Source: Coprococcus comes ATCC 27758 (GTDB lineage Bacteria; Bacillota; Clostridia; Lachnospirales; Lachnospiraceae). From it: a stretch of 64,000 bases of DNA. The DNA lies in contig NZ_CP102277.1 in assembly GCF_025149785.1 (NCBI RefSeq), positions 1,550,001 through 1,614,000 on the forward strand, written 5' to 3'. Under the pieces are notes generated by a model that saw only the letters and a program-made list of their open reading frames with translations, was not told the DNA's origin and searched no databases. This document shows positions 44,067 through 53,492 of the stretch, in pieces (the first letter of the stretch is position 1; the number at the start of each line of letters is the position of its first letter). The translations under genes and the position numbers were made by a program.

Positions 44067-45029
44067 ATGGCAAAATATTTCGTAAAGAAAGGGATTCAGC
44101 TGATTATTGTCACGATTTTGATTTCTTTTTTCTCATTTGCCGTGATCTATGCAGCACCGGGAGATATTTCCGGTATGTATTTGAATGAACAGATGTCAGA
44201 TGAGGAAAAAGAAGCAATCAGAGAGAATCTCGGACTTAACAAAAGTATGCCGGAGCAGTATTGGGGATGGGCAAAAGAAGTGCTGAAAGGAGATTTCGGA
44301 ATTTCTCTTGCAAACCATACTTCCGTATCTGAGCAGATCATCAAGCGTCTTCCGGCAACCCTGCAGCTGATGGGAGCCGCATTGGTTCTTTCTGTGCTTC
44401 TGGCAATCCCACTCGGACTCTGGTCGGGATACCGCAAGAATACCTGGATTGATAATATCATCAGTGGACTTTCCTATATTGGTATGTCAATTCCGTCTTT
44501 CTGGCTTGGAATGGTGCTGATCATTGTGTTTGCGGCGAAACTTCATATTCTTCCATCATCAGGTATGCATTCGGTGGGAAATGAATCGTTCCTGGATACG
44601 GTGAAGCATATGATCATGCCATGTATCACCCTGAGCCTTTCCAACCTGGCAGTCTTTATCCGCTATATCCGTTCTAATACGATCGGACAGCTTGGAGAAG
44701 AATACGTTCTTGCAGCAAAAGCAAAAGGAACGACAGGTGGAAAACTTTTAAAAAGACATATTTTGAAAAATACACTGCTTCCGATCATCACATTGCTTGG
44801 AATGAATCTGGCATCCATAGTCTGTGGATCGTTTATCATTGAAAGTGTTTTTGGATGGCCGGGAATAGGTACCCTTGCAATGACTGCGATCGGTGTCCGT
44901 GATTATCCGGTGATTATGGCATACGTCATGTTGTCCGGAATTATTCTGGTTGTCGGTAACTTTATTGCAGATATTCTGTATGCATTTGCAGATCCGAGAA
45001 TCAAGAGGGAGGATATGGCAAATGACTGA
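44067..45029 (+). CDS. ABC importer permease 1 (OppB/DppB type)
   Basis: 320 residues, ATG 44067 (AAGGAGAAA upstream). Membrane helices typical of BPD_transp_1: N-terminal helix (about 10-29), periplasmic loop, then about 85-310. EAA loop EYVLAAKAKGTTGGKLLKR (about 213) contacts the ATPase. Final helix IILVVGNFIADILYAFADPR. Overlaps permease 2 by 8 bases. Confidence 0.95.
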   Translation: MAKYFVKKGIQLIIVTILISFFSFAVIYAAPGDISGMYLNEQMSDEEKEAIRENLGLNKSMPEQYWGWAKEVLKGDFGISLANHTSVSEQIIKRLPATLQLMGAALVLSVLLAIPLGLWSGYRKNTWIDNIISGLSYIGMSIPSFWLGMVLIIVFAAKLHILPSSGMHSVGNESFLDTVKHMIMPCITLSLSNLAVFIRYIRSNTIGQLGEEYVLAAKAKGTTGGKLLKRHILKNTLLPIITLLGMNLASIVCGSFIIESVFGWPGIGTLAMTAIGVRDYPVIMAYVMLSGIILVVGNFIADILYAFADPRIKREDMAND

Positions 45030-45921
45030 TACTAGATTTAAACGAATTGAAAAAAAGAAAACCCAGGAGTTGATTTCATATGATCACAGTGTGTGGAAAG
45101 ATATCAAAAAAGAGCTTTTTTCCAATAAGATTGCACTGGTGAGTATCGTCATTCTCCTGATCATTATCATAGCTTCCATTCTGGCACCGCTTAGTCCATA
45201 TGATCCGAATAAGATCAATGTTGCTGAAAAACTGCAGGGAATCTCTGCAAAGCATATTTTCGGGACAGATGAATACGGAAGAGACTATTTTACCAGAGCA
45301 CTTTACGGAGGACGTATTTCTCTTACGGTTGGTTTTTGTTCGATGATCATGACTGTAATCCTCGGAACGGCAATCGGTATTACTTCTGGATATTTTGGTG
45401 GAAAAGTGGATATGTTCCTGATGCGCTTCACCGATATTTTCCTGGCACTTCCGAGTATGCTTCTGATGGTTGTACTGAATACGATCTTGCGTCCGGGCCT
45501 GTTTACTCTGATCGCAGTACTCAGTCTTTTTTCCTGGGCACAGGTGGCGAGAATTACAAGGGCGGAAACCATGTCTGTCAAAGAAAGAGATTATGTGACC
45601 GCCGCAAGGAATCTGGGAGCCGGAAGTTTCCGGATTGCAGTGGAACATATTGTACCGAATATTATGGGACCGGTCATCGTAGCGGCAAGCCTTGGAATTG
45701 CCAATGCGATTCTGATGGAGTCGTCCTTAAGTTTCCTTGGACTTGGAGTACAGATTCCAAGAGCTTCCTGGGGAAGTATGCTGCAGAGTGCGCAGGGACA
45801 TATTCTGGATGCACCGAGACTTGCGGTATTTCCGGGAGTTCTGATTCTGTGTACAGTACTGAGTTTCAATTTACTTGGTGATGTCCTTAGAACCGCACTG
45901 GAACCAAAGATTGTAAAGTAA
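45022..45921 (+). CDS. ABC importer permease 2 (OppC/DppC type)
   Basis: 299 residues from ATG 45022. N-terminal cytosolic tail, helix about 35-57, then FGTDEYGRDYFTRALYGGRI, a conserved OppC segment. EAA loop DYVTAARNLGAGSFRIAVEH (about 195). C-terminal NLLGDVLRTALEPKIVK is typical. Pairs with permease 1. Confidence 0.95.
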   Translation: MTDTRFKRIEKKKTQELISYDHSVWKDIKKELFSNKIALVSIVILLIIIIASILAPLSPYDPNKINVAEKLQGISAKHIFGTDEYGRDYFTRALYGGRISLTVGFCSMIMTVILGTAIGITSGYFGGKVDMFLMRFTDIFLALPSMLLMVVLNTILRPGLFTLIAVLSLFSWAQVARITRAETMSVKERDYVTAARNLGAGSFRIAVEHIVPNIMGPVIVAASLGIANAILMESSLSFLGLGVQIPRASWGSMLQSAQGHILDAPRLAVFPGVLILCTVLSFNLLGDVLRTALEPKIVK

Positions 45922-45937
45922 GCCTGGAGGATAGAAG

Positions 45938-46954
45938 ATGGAAAAATTATTGGAAGTAGAGAATTTATCTGTATCCTATTTTACATATGCAGGCGAAGTA
46001 CAGTCTGTAAGAGGAATTTCATTTGATGTAAAAAAAGGAAAGACAACTGCATTGGTAGGTGAATCAGGATGTGGAAAATCCGTAACTGCCAAATCCCTGA
46101 TGGGACTGATCGAGAAACCGGGAAAGGTAAAGCCGGAAAGTAAGATCATTTACCAGGGAAAAGAGCTTACCGGGTATACGGAAAAAGAGTGGAATACCTT
46201 CCGTGGAAAAGAATGCTCGATGGTTTTCCAGGATGCACTGGTATCCTTAAATCCGACGATGAAGGTTGGAAAGCAGATTGCAGAAAATCTGAAGAATCAC
46301 GAGAGTAGTCTTTCGAAGGAAGAAATTTATCAGAAATCGTTGGAAATGCTGAAGCAGACCGGGGTTCCGGATCCGGAAGGGTGTATGAACAAATATCCCC
46401 ATGAGTTATCCGGTGGAATGCGTCAGAGAGTGATGATTGCCTGCGCTATGGTGACACATCCGCAGCTTTTGATCGCAGACGAGCCGACAACAGCACTGGA
46501 TGTGACAATACAGGCACAGATCATTGCGCTGATGGAAGAGTTGCAGGAAAAGCTTGGTATGTCCATCATTATTATCACACATGATCTTGGAGTGGTTGCA
46601 GATATGGCTGATGAGATCATCGTCATGTATGCCGGAGAAATCGTGGAAAGAGGAACGGCAAGGGATATCTTTTATCACCAGCAGCACCCGTATACATGGG
46701 CACTTCTCCAGTCCGTTCCGCGGATCGATGATGAAGACAAAACAATTTTAAATACCATTGAGGGAAATATACCGGATATGATCTACCCGCCAAAAGGCTG
46801 CAGTTTTTGCACGCGCTGTCCATATGCAATGAAAATCTGTGAAGAAGAAAAACCGAAAGTTACGCACATTACGGATGAGCACAGCGTTGCGTGCTGGCTG
46901 ATGGATCCACGTGCTGACAGAAGCGGTGTTCCGTTCGGGAGGACAGACGCATGA
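45938..46954 (+). CDS. ABC importer ATPase (OppD type)
   Basis: 338 residues. Walker A GESGCGKSVTAKSLMG, signature ELSGGMRQRVMIA, Walker B LLIADEPTTALDVT, His switch ITHDLG. C-terminal oligopeptide-transport extension with a Cys cluster CSFCTRCPYAMKIC. Energises uptake with the OppF-like partner. ATGA overlap with the next gene. Confidence 0.95.
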   Translation: MEKLLEVENLSVSYFTYAGEVQSVRGISFDVKKGKTTALVGESGCGKSVTAKSLMGLIEKPGKVKPESKIIYQGKELTGYTEKEWNTFRGKECSMVFQDALVSLNPTMKVGKQIAENLKNHESSLSKEEIYQKSLEMLKQTGVPDPEGCMNKYPHELSGGMRQRVMIACAMVTHPQLLIADEPTTALDVTIQAQIIALMEELQEKLGMSIIIITHDLGVVADMADEIIVMYAGEIVERGTARDIFYHQQHPYTWALLQSVPRIDDEDKTILNTIEGNIPDMIYPPKGCSFCTRCPYAMKICEEEKPKVTHITDEHSVACWLMDPRADRSGVPFGRTDA

Positions 46955-47919
46955 TAGAAAAAGAAGTTGTATTAGAAGTAAAAAATCTGAAAAAATATTT
47001 TCCGGCAAGTCATAAACGTGTTTTAAAGGCAGTTGATGACGTGTCTTTTACGATTCATAAAGGAGAAACTTTCGGAATCGTAGGAGAATCAGGATGTGGA
47101 AAGACGACTTGCGGGAAAACCTGTACCGGAATCCTTACGAAGACAGACGGACAGGTGTTGTATCAGGGAAAAGATGTGCATCAGATGAGTAAAGCAGAGA
47201 GAAATGCATTTACACAGAAGGTGCAGACCATTTTCCAGGATCCGTATGCTTCGCTGGATCCACACCAGAAAGTGTATCAGATCGTAAGTGAAGGGATGCG
47301 GATCCATCATCTGACAAAAAGTAAAGAAGAAGAGCAGAAACGGGTGATGGAACTTCTAGAGATGGTTGGCTTAAATGCCGAGCATGCTACCAGAAATGTC
47401 CATGAATTTTCCGGTGGACAGCGCCAGAGAATCGGAATTGCAAGGGCACTTGCAGTTAACCCGGAATTTCTGTTCTGTGATGAACCGATTTCAGCACTTG
47501 ACGTATCTATCCAGGCGCAGATCATGAACCTCCTGATGACCTTGCAGAAAGAACGGCATCTGACGATGCTGTTTATCGCCCATGACCTTGCCATGGTAAA
47601 GCATATTTCCGATAATATCGGAGTGATGTATCTTGGAAAGCTGGTGGAAATTTCACCGGCTGCGGAATTATATGAAAAGCCGTATCATCCGTACACGCAG
47701 GCACTTCTGGAGTCAATTCCGATCGCCGATCCGGATCTGGCAAAAAGTCGGGGACGTCATTTTCTCACCGGAGATGTGCCAAGCCCGATTGATCCACCAA
47801 AAGGCTGCCGTTTCTGCGGAAGATGCAGCAAATGTATGGATATCTGCCGGGAAGTCCGCCCGGAATTAAAAGAAGTATCCAAAGGTCACCAGGTGGCATG
47901 TCACCTGTATGATGACTAA
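46951..47919 (+). CDS. ABC importer ATPase (OppF type)
   Basis: 322 residues, ATG 46951 overlapping the previous stop. Walker A GESGCGKTTCGKT, signature FSGGQRQRIGIARAL, Walker B FLFCDEPISALDVS, C-terminal CRFCGRCSKCMDIC. Second ATPase of the importer. Confidence 0.95.
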   Translation: MIEKEVVLEVKNLKKYFPASHKRVLKAVDDVSFTIHKGETFGIVGESGCGKTTCGKTCTGILTKTDGQVLYQGKDVHQMSKAERNAFTQKVQTIFQDPYASLDPHQKVYQIVSEGMRIHHLTKSKEEEQKRVMELLEMVGLNAEHATRNVHEFSGGQRQRIGIARALAVNPEFLFCDEPISALDVSIQAQIMNLLMTLQKERHLTMLFIAHDLAMVKHISDNIGVMYLGKLVEISPAAELYEKPYHPYTQALLESIPIADPDLAKSRGRHFLTGDVPSPIDPPKGCRFCGRCSKCMDICREVRPELKEVSKGHQVACHLYDD

Positions 47920-47955
47920 AAGAAAAAAGTGTATGTAACAGAGGAGAAAGAAAAA

Positions 47956-49170
47956 ATGAAGTATGATTTTACAAGTATTATTGACCGTAAAGGAAAAGAT
48001 GCCCTTGCAGTGGATATCCTTCCAAATATGCTTGGGCCGGGGAAAAAAGTAGAAGTAAGAGAAGGGCTGGATTACATTCCGATGTGGGTTGCGGACATGA
48101 ATTTTCCGGCACTCCCGAAGATCACCGAAGCGATCATTGAAAGAGCGAAACATCCGACCTATGGATATTTTATTACCAGAGATGAGTATTACAACAGCAT
48201 CATCAAGTGGCATGAAGAACGGAATCATGTGACCGGACTGAAAAAAGAACATATCGGTTATGAGAATGGAGTTTTAGGCGGCGTGGCAAGTGCACTTCAC
48301 GCGGTCTGCTCACAGGGTGATAATGTCCTTGTCCATGCACCGACTTACATAGGATTTACCGGCACACTGAATAATAATGGCTACCATATCATCCACAGTC
48401 CGCTGAAAAAGGACGAAGAAGGCATCTGGCGGATGGACTTTGAGGATATGGAAGAGAAGATCGTGAAAAACAAGATCCATGCAGCCATTTTCTGTTCACC
48501 GCACAATCCGACCGGTCGTGTATGGGAGCGCTGGGAAATCGAGAAAGCAATGGAAATCTATAAAAAATACGATGTGACCGTCATTTCCGATGAAATCTGG
48601 TCCGATATTATTTTATATGGAAACGAGCATATTCCAACCCAGTCTGTATCTGAAGATGCAAGAAACAGAACGATTGCTTTATACGCACCATCAAAGACCT
48701 TCAACCTTGCCGGACTGATCGGAAGCTATCATATTATATACAACAAACGCCTGAAAGACAGAGTTTTAAAAGAGTCCTCCCTCTGCCATTACAATTCGAT
48801 GAATGTGCTGTCCATGCATGCACTGATGGGTGCGTATACACCAGAAGGACAGGAATGGGTAGGCGAGCTTCGAGAAGTGATCGGGGAAAATGTCGCTTAT
48901 GCATGTGATTATATTGACAAACATTTTGAAGGTGTTTCCGTAACCAGACCGCAGGGAACCTATATGCTGTTTGTTAACTGTGAAGAATGGTGCAAGGCAC
49001 ATGATAAGAGCCTGGAAGACGTTCTGAAAATGGGATATGAAGCAGGTGTGTTCTGGCAGAACGGAAAGCCATTCCATGGTGAATGGTATATCCGTATGAA
49101 CCTTGCACTGCCGACATCCAGAGTGAAAGAAGCATTTGACCGTCTGGATAAATATGTATTCAATGCTTAA
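47956..49170 (+). CDS. MalY/PatB family C-S beta-lyase (PLP)
   Basis: 404 residues from ATG 47956 (AGAGGAGAAAG upstream). Fold-type I PLP enzyme: IPMWVADMNFPALPKI at the N terminus, CSPHNPTGRVWERWE, SDEIWSDIILYG, and the PLP-binding Lys in APSKTFNLAGL (about 240). This family (PatB/CBL-like) cleaves C-S bonds of cystathionine or cysteine conjugates to pyruvate, ammonia and a thiol. 36 bases after the importer ATPase: likely processes the imported compound. A histidinol-phosphate aminotransferase role is less likely. Confidence 0.92.
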   Translation: MKYDFTSIIDRKGKDALAVDILPNMLGPGKKVEVREGLDYIPMWVADMNFPALPKITEAIIERAKHPTYGYFITRDEYYNSIIKWHEERNHVTGLKKEHIGYENGVLGGVASALHAVCSQGDNVLVHAPTYIGFTGTLNNNGYHIIHSPLKKDEEGIWRMDFEDMEEKIVKNKIHAAIFCSPHNPTGRVWERWEIEKAMEIYKKYDVTVISDEIWSDIILYGNEHIPTQSVSEDARNRTIALYAPSKTFNLAGLIGSYHIIYNKRLKDRVLKESSLCHYNSMNVLSMHALMGAYTPEGQEWVGELREVIGENVAYACDYIDKHFEGVSVTRPQGTYMLFVNCEEWCKAHDKSLEDVLKMGYEAGVFWQNGKPFHGEWYIRMNLALPTSRVKEAFDRLDKYVFNA

Positions 49171-49199
49171 AATGCATACAATAAAGGAGGAAAATAAAA

Positions 49200-50348
49200 A
49201 TGGAATTAGTAAAAGAGCTGCCGGAGATTTTTGAAGAATTTGCAGAGCAGAGACAGAGATCTTTCCTGGTAATGAAAGAAGTAAAGGACAAAGGAATTCC
49301 GGTTGTAGGTGCGTACTGTACCTACTTCCCACAGGAAATCGCAATGGCTATGGGAGCAGTTACCGTAGGACTTTGCTCTACATCCGATGAAACGATCCCG
49401 ATCGCAGAAAAGGATCTGCCGAAGAATCTGTGCCCGATGGTAAAGGCAAGTTACGGTTTTGCTGTATCTGACAAATGTCCATTCTTCTATTTCTCAGACG
49501 TGGTAGTCGGAGAGACAACCTGTGATGGAAAGAAAAAGATGTACGAACTGATGAAAGAATTCAAAAATGTCTATATCATGGAACTTCCAAACTCACAGAG
49601 AGAAGATTCCCTGGAGCTGTGGACAAAAGAGATCATCCGTTTCAAAGAATATCTGGAAAAGACATTTAATGTAGAGATCACAGAAGAAAAAGTGCGCCAT
49701 GCTGTTCATGTATCCAACCAGGGACGTATTGCACTGAAGAAATTCTACGAAGTTATGAAAAATGATCCGGCTCCGATGAACGGTTCCCAGCTGTTCGGTG
49801 TTCTCTATGGAAGCCAGTTCAAATTCGACAAAGAAAAAATGCCGGCAGAAATTGATGCCCTTCGTGAAAAGCTGATGAAAGAATACGAAGAAAAGGAAAA
49901 ACCAGAGAGAAAGAAACGTATCCTTTTAACCGGATGTCCAAGCAGCGGTGCACCGATGAAGGTTGTAAAAGCCATCGAAGAACACGGTGGAAATGTTGTA
50001 GTCTATGAAAACTGTGGAGGTGCAAAATCTGTTGACCGTCTCATCGATGAAGATGCAGAGGACATCTACAAAGCAATTGCAGAGAGATATCTTGCAATCG
50101 GATGTTCCGTTATGACACCAGATAACAACCGTATTGAACTGATGGGAAGACTCCTTGAAGAGTATAATATCGAGGGTGTAGTAGAAATGACACTTCAGGC
50201 ATGTCATACTTACAATATTGAGGCAAAGAGCATTGAGAAATTTGTAAAATCTAAAGGACTTCCGTATATCCATGTAGAGACCGATTATTCTCAGGCAGAT
50301 ATCGGACAGCTGGATACACGAATTGCTGCATTTTTAGAGATGATCTAG
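49200..50348 (+). CDS. Double-cubane-cluster anaerobic reductase (2-hydroxyacyl-CoA dehydratase-like, YjiM type)
   Basis: 382 residues, ATG 49200 (AAAGGAGGAA upstream). HgdB/BcrB-type fold with conserved cysteines in VVGAYCTYFPQE, LCPMVKAS, SDKCPFFYFSDVVVGE, TTCDGKKK, LTGCPSSGAPM, ENCGGAKS, and QACHTYNIEAKS. These single-subunit proteins (DCCP) bind a [8Fe-9S] double-cubane cluster and reduce difficult substrates when activated by an ATPase partner; natural substrates are unclear. No activator gene lies next to it. 29 bases after the C-S lyase, so co-expressed. Confidence 0.9.
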   Translation: MELVKELPEIFEEFAEQRQRSFLVMKEVKDKGIPVVGAYCTYFPQEIAMAMGAVTVGLCSTSDETIPIAEKDLPKNLCPMVKASYGFAVSDKCPFFYFSDVVVGETTCDGKKKMYELMKEFKNVYIMELPNSQREDSLELWTKEIIRFKEYLEKTFNVEITEEKVRHAVHVSNQGRIALKKFYEVMKNDPAPMNGSQLFGVLYGSQFKFDKEKMPAEIDALREKLMKEYEEKEKPERKKRILLTGCPSSGAPMKVVKAIEEHGGNVVVYENCGGAKSVDRLIDEDAEDIYKAIAERYLAIGCSVMTPDNNRIELMGRLLEEYNIEGVVEMTLQACHTYNIEAKSIEKFVKSKGLPYIHVETDYSQADIGQLDTRIAAFLEMI

Positions 50349-50425
50349 GATTCAGAATGTATCAAATTTAAAAGAATGTGTCCCGGTATTCTGAAAAAGT
50401 GGATGGGATTCTAACAGATTTATGT

Positions 50426-50472
50426 TATAATAGAAATTAACAGGCAGGGAACAGGCATCAGTCTGTTCCCTG
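50426..50472 (+). promoter_or_regulatory. Promoter and leader hairpin before the C_GCAxxG_C_C gene
   Basis: TGTTATAAT (TATAAT 50426-50431) is an extended -10; a poor -35 precedes it. CAGGGAACAG (50445-50454) pairs with CTGTTCCCTG (50463-50472). The hairpin might instead end the upstream operon, although its T tail is short. Confidence 0.5.
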
Positions 50473-50589
50473 TGTATATTTACAGGTATATGGAGAATAT
50501 ACCGGAATTTTTTCAGAGAGCAGCTAAGACTGAGGCGAAGCCTTTGAAAAAATTTTACCAGATTGAATAAAATAAAAGAGGTACTGAAT

Positions 50590-50982
50590 ATGACAATCGA
50601 AGAACGCGCAGCAAAAGCTGCAGATTTAAAAACTGCCGGAGCATGCAACTGTTCCCAGGCAGTGGTAAAAGTATTTGAAGATAAGCTTTCATTGGACGAT
50701 GAGACACTGATGAAATTAACCGCAGGCTATGCAGCTGGAATGGGATGTCTGGAAGCAACCTGCGGGGCACTCATAGGAGCTGTGATGACCGCCGGAATCC
50801 TGACCGCCGGAGCCGGAACGCCTCGTTATTCCAAAGAAATCCTTGCAAAGTTTCAGCAAAAATGCGGAGCAACGATCTGTAGGGAGTTGAAGGGCGTCGG
50901 CACAGGAAAGGTACTCTGTGAATGTCCGGAATGCGTAAGAAATGCGGTGCTTGCACTAGGAGAAGTAATGGGGATTGAATAA
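50590..50982 (+). CDS. C_GCAxxG_C_C family redox-type protein
   Basis: 130 residues from ATG 50590 (AGAGGTA upstream). Cysteine pattern typical of PF09719: NCSQAVVKVFED, ATCGALIGAVMTAG, QKCGATICREL and CPECVRNAVLAL. Members are small proteins of anaerobes often next to redox genes; metal or cluster binding is suspected. It follows the double-cubane reductase and may assist it (inference). A transposase remnant begins directly after the stop. Confidence 0.88.
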   Translation: MTIEERAAKAADLKTAGACNCSQAVVKVFEDKLSLDDETLMKLTAGYAAGMGCLEATCGALIGAVMTAGILTAGAGTPRYSKEILAKFQQKCGATICRELKGVGTGKVLCECPECVRNAVLALGEVMGIE

Positions 50983-50985
50983 AAG

Positions 50986-51235
50986 GATAGGGATTTCTCC
51001 GCCAAATTCAAATCAGAATTAGTGATTGAACTGCTCAAAGGAGAAAAAGACTTAAATACAATCGCAACCGAAAACAATATTCAGCCGAATCTTCTCCAAA
51101 ACTGGAAGAAGGAGTTCCTCGATAAAGCATCCGTAGTTTTTGATGACACACGAGAGGATAATCTGAAAGAAAAACTCGCTTTAGAGCGCAAGGAAAAAGC
51201 TGAATATGCGAAAAAAGTTGGTCTGCTCACCAAGA
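50986..51235 (+). pseudogene. IS3-family OrfA remnant
   Basis: The frame RDFSAKFKSELVIELLKGE, IQPNLLQNWKKEFLDKA and LALERKEKAEYAKKVGLLT matches an IS3-type HTH transposase OrfA. The start is missing (it abuts the preceding stop) and it breaks off near 51235 into unrelated sequence. No OrfB follows. A decayed insertion. Confidence 0.8.
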
Positions 51236-51299
51236 GGTGGTTTATTATTTTGCGACAGAAAAAGAGAATCAAAAAATATCAGAAAGGGCGTGTGAAAAA

Positions 51300-51680
51300 A
51301 CGAGAGTTTTTTCATGCGTCCTTCTCTACAAATATAAATGGCGATTGTAAAGTTCACCTGTTTTGTTTTATCATTGTTTTTCATTTGTTTTATTACATGT
51401 GTTGTTATTAATTCACAATAGTTATACAAAAGTAATCGCGCATATATTCCTTGTTTAATAAAATCTGGTTTTCGTGCATGGAAACTTGTTAATCCTATGG
51501 CATAGTTTAATTCTCTGAATGAAGTTTCTATTCCCCATCTCAAATAAAAGTTTTGAAATCAATTTTCCGTTTTCGAGAGAAATCGACATTGGGGTTTCGA
51601 AGAAATAAACATGGATTGTTAGCTAATTCCGAAATATGATTCTTTAGAGAATCTGAAACTTGATTAATATAATTGCTCAT
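51300..51680 (-). pseudogene. IS4-family transposase remnant with internal deletion
   Basis: Minus strand from ATG 51680: MSNYINQVSDSLKNHISE, then ELANNPCLFLRNPNVDFSRK (typical IS4-type N terminus), up to FKTF; it then jumps, out of frame at about 51545, to YLRWGIETSFRELNYAIGL and VNFTIAIYIC (C-terminal part). Most of the catalytic middle is deleted. Non-functional. Confidence 0.8.
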
Positions 51681-51726
51681 ATGCGTTACATCCTTGCAAT
51701 CAAGATGTTCTTAATTACAAAGGTCC

Positions 51727-51746
51727 TAGCATCATTTCTGATGCTA
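51727..51746. repeat. Perfect hairpin in the IS remnant leader
   Basis: TAGCATCA-TTTC-TGATGCTA, 47 bases upstream of the IS4-type ATG on the minus strand; probably part of the IS (a leader hairpin). The remaining 51747-51969 holds no gene; weak promoter candidate TATAAT around 51930 before the next gene. Confidence 0.5.
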
Positions 51747-51969
51747 AGATCTTGATTGGTCATCTTAACTTAATGACATTGCCTTGTGGAGTCTCTTTTT
51801 TTTCTGCAAAAACATGAAGATATTTGTTCCTGTTATAATAAAAAATCTTTGTTGTAAAGATTGGAGTCGCAAGTTAATATATGATACATATGGCGGAATG
51901 AAGAGATCTATTTTCTGTAAAAAAGTATAATGAGAATATGAGTATCCGTAAAACGAAAGGAGATAGAAG

Positions 51970-53406
51970 ATGAAGATAAAATCAGTTGCAGTTTTAGGTG
52001 CAGGGGCGGTAGGCTCCTATGTGATCTGGGGACTTTCACAGAAACCGGAAGTCCGGCTTGGCGTGATTGCCGAGGGAGAAAGAGCGGATCGTCTAAGGAA
52101 AAATGGATGTGCGAATAATGGCAGGATTTACCATCCGGAGGTGTGGTCACCAGAAGAAGCACATAATGTGGATCTGCTGGTGGTTGCTTTGAAATACGGT
52201 TCACTGGAAGGCACATTGAAGAGTATACAAAAAACAACGGGTGAACATACAGTGGTCATGAGCCTGATGAATGGAGTCGACAGTGAAGAAATAATCGGAA
52301 GAACAGTGGGCACGGAGCATGTCTTACCGGCACTGATCAAAGTGGCTTCACACAAAGAGGATGATGGTTATCATTTTGATCCGCTGACCACACTGGAAAT
52401 TATTTTTGGAGAGCCATCTGCACCGTTTGACAGTGAGCGTGTGAGAGCGGTGGAAGCGTTGTTTACAGATACTGGGATTCATTTCCGGTCGACCGAGTAC
52501 ATTCAGGAGGAGATATGGTGTAAATTTCGCCTGAATGTATGCAACAATCTGCCGCAGGCAATTCTGGGGACAAGCGTTGGATGTTACCGCGACAGTGTCC
52601 ACATGAAAGCAATCAGTGATGGATTAAAGAGAGAACTGGAAATGGTAGCGAAGGCAAAAGGAATCGATATGAGTAAAACAGGAAGTTCATCCGGACGCGG
52701 AAGCGTAGTTCCTCCGACAGCCAGATATTCTACCTTACAGGATATGGATGCCGGACGTCATACGGAAATCGATATGTTCTCCGGTGCGCTTGTGCGGATG
52801 GGAAAGGAGCTTGGAATCCCTATGCCGTACAATGAATATACTTATCATATGATCAAAGCGCTGGAAGAGAAAAATGATGGTAAATTCAATTATACCGGGA
52901 ATCAAAAACCAATCATCGAAATAACTGTAAATGAGAATGCTGTGATACACTTTGAACTCTGGCCGGAAATCGCACCGATTGCCTGCGGAAGTGTTATGCA
53001 GCTCGCAGAGAAGAAAATATTTGACGGAAGAGCCATTGAACGTCTGGAACCGGGATTTGTCCTCCAGCCACTGTTTTTTGATGGTGTTGATCCACAGATC
53101 GATATCATGGTCGAACCGGAATTTAAAACCAATCCTGAAAATGCCAAAATCGTTTTTGAACGGGGGATTGTTGCCATGGCAGGAGATCCAGAGAACAGTT
53201 CTGGCAGCCAGTACTATATCACTCTTGCTGCTTCTGAGAGATTGAATGGTAATTTCACTGTAATCGGAAAAGTGATCGATGGCTGGGATGAGATTGAACG
53301 ACTGGAACATGTAGAAGTAGAAGAAGCCATTGAACCGCAGTCAGGATTTGTCTATCACAGACCGGTAAAAACCGAGATGATCACGAAAGTCAGACGCATA
53401 AAATAA
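51970..53406 (+). CDS. Ketopantoate reductase-like protein fused to a cyclophilin domain
   Basis: 478 residues, ATG 51970 (AAGGAGATAG upstream). Residues 1-300: PanE/ApbA fold with VAVLGAGAVGSYVIWGLS (NADP loop), the catalytic Lys region WCKFRLNVCNNLPQ (about 180) and a C-terminal helical domain. Residues about 312-470: cyclophilin PPIase, recognised by FELWPEIAPIACGSV, GRAIERLEPGFVLQP (Arg of the active site kept), GSQYYITLAASERLNG and TVIGKVIDGWDEIE. One continuous frame with no stop, so a real fusion. Reduces a 2-oxoacid in the pantothenate family sense, but the substrate need not be ketopantoate. Confidence 0.88.
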   Translation: MKIKSVAVLGAGAVGSYVIWGLSQKPEVRLGVIAEGERADRLRKNGCANNGRIYHPEVWSPEEAHNVDLLVVALKYGSLEGTLKSIQKTTGEHTVVMSLMNGVDSEEIIGRTVGTEHVLPALIKVASHKEDDGYHFDPLTTLEIIFGEPSAPFDSERVRAVEALFTDTGIHFRSTEYIQEEIWCKFRLNVCNNLPQAILGTSVGCYRDSVHMKAISDGLKRELEMVAKAKGIDMSKTGSSSGRGSVVPPTARYSTLQDMDAGRHTEIDMFSGALVRMGKELGIPMPYNEYTYHMIKALEEKNDGKFNYTGNQKPIIEITVNENAVIHFELWPEIAPIACGSVMQLAEKKIFDGRAIERLEPGFVLQPLFFDGVDPQIDIMVEPEFKTNPENAKIVFERGIVAMAGDPENSSGSQYYITLAASERLNGNFTVIGKVIDGWDEIERLEHVEVEEAIEPQSGFVYHRPVKTEMITKVRRIK

Positions 53407-53436
53407 AAAATAAATCCTTCAATAACGGAGATGTGT

Positions 53437-53442
53437 TATACT
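53437..53442 (+). promoter_or_regulatory. Promoter -10 before the S58 gene
   Basis: TGT-TATACT extended -10 (53437-53442); -35 poor. 51 bases before the gene. Confidence 0.45.
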
Positions 53443-53492
53443 ATAACCAGCATGTATTGAAAAATACAACATAATCCAAGGAGGAAACCAAA

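Noticed and set aside
47956-49170. Aminotransferase as the missing HisC
   Set aside because: Sequence features and position fit MalY/PatB C-S lyases beside a peptide importer better than histidinol-phosphate aminotransferase.
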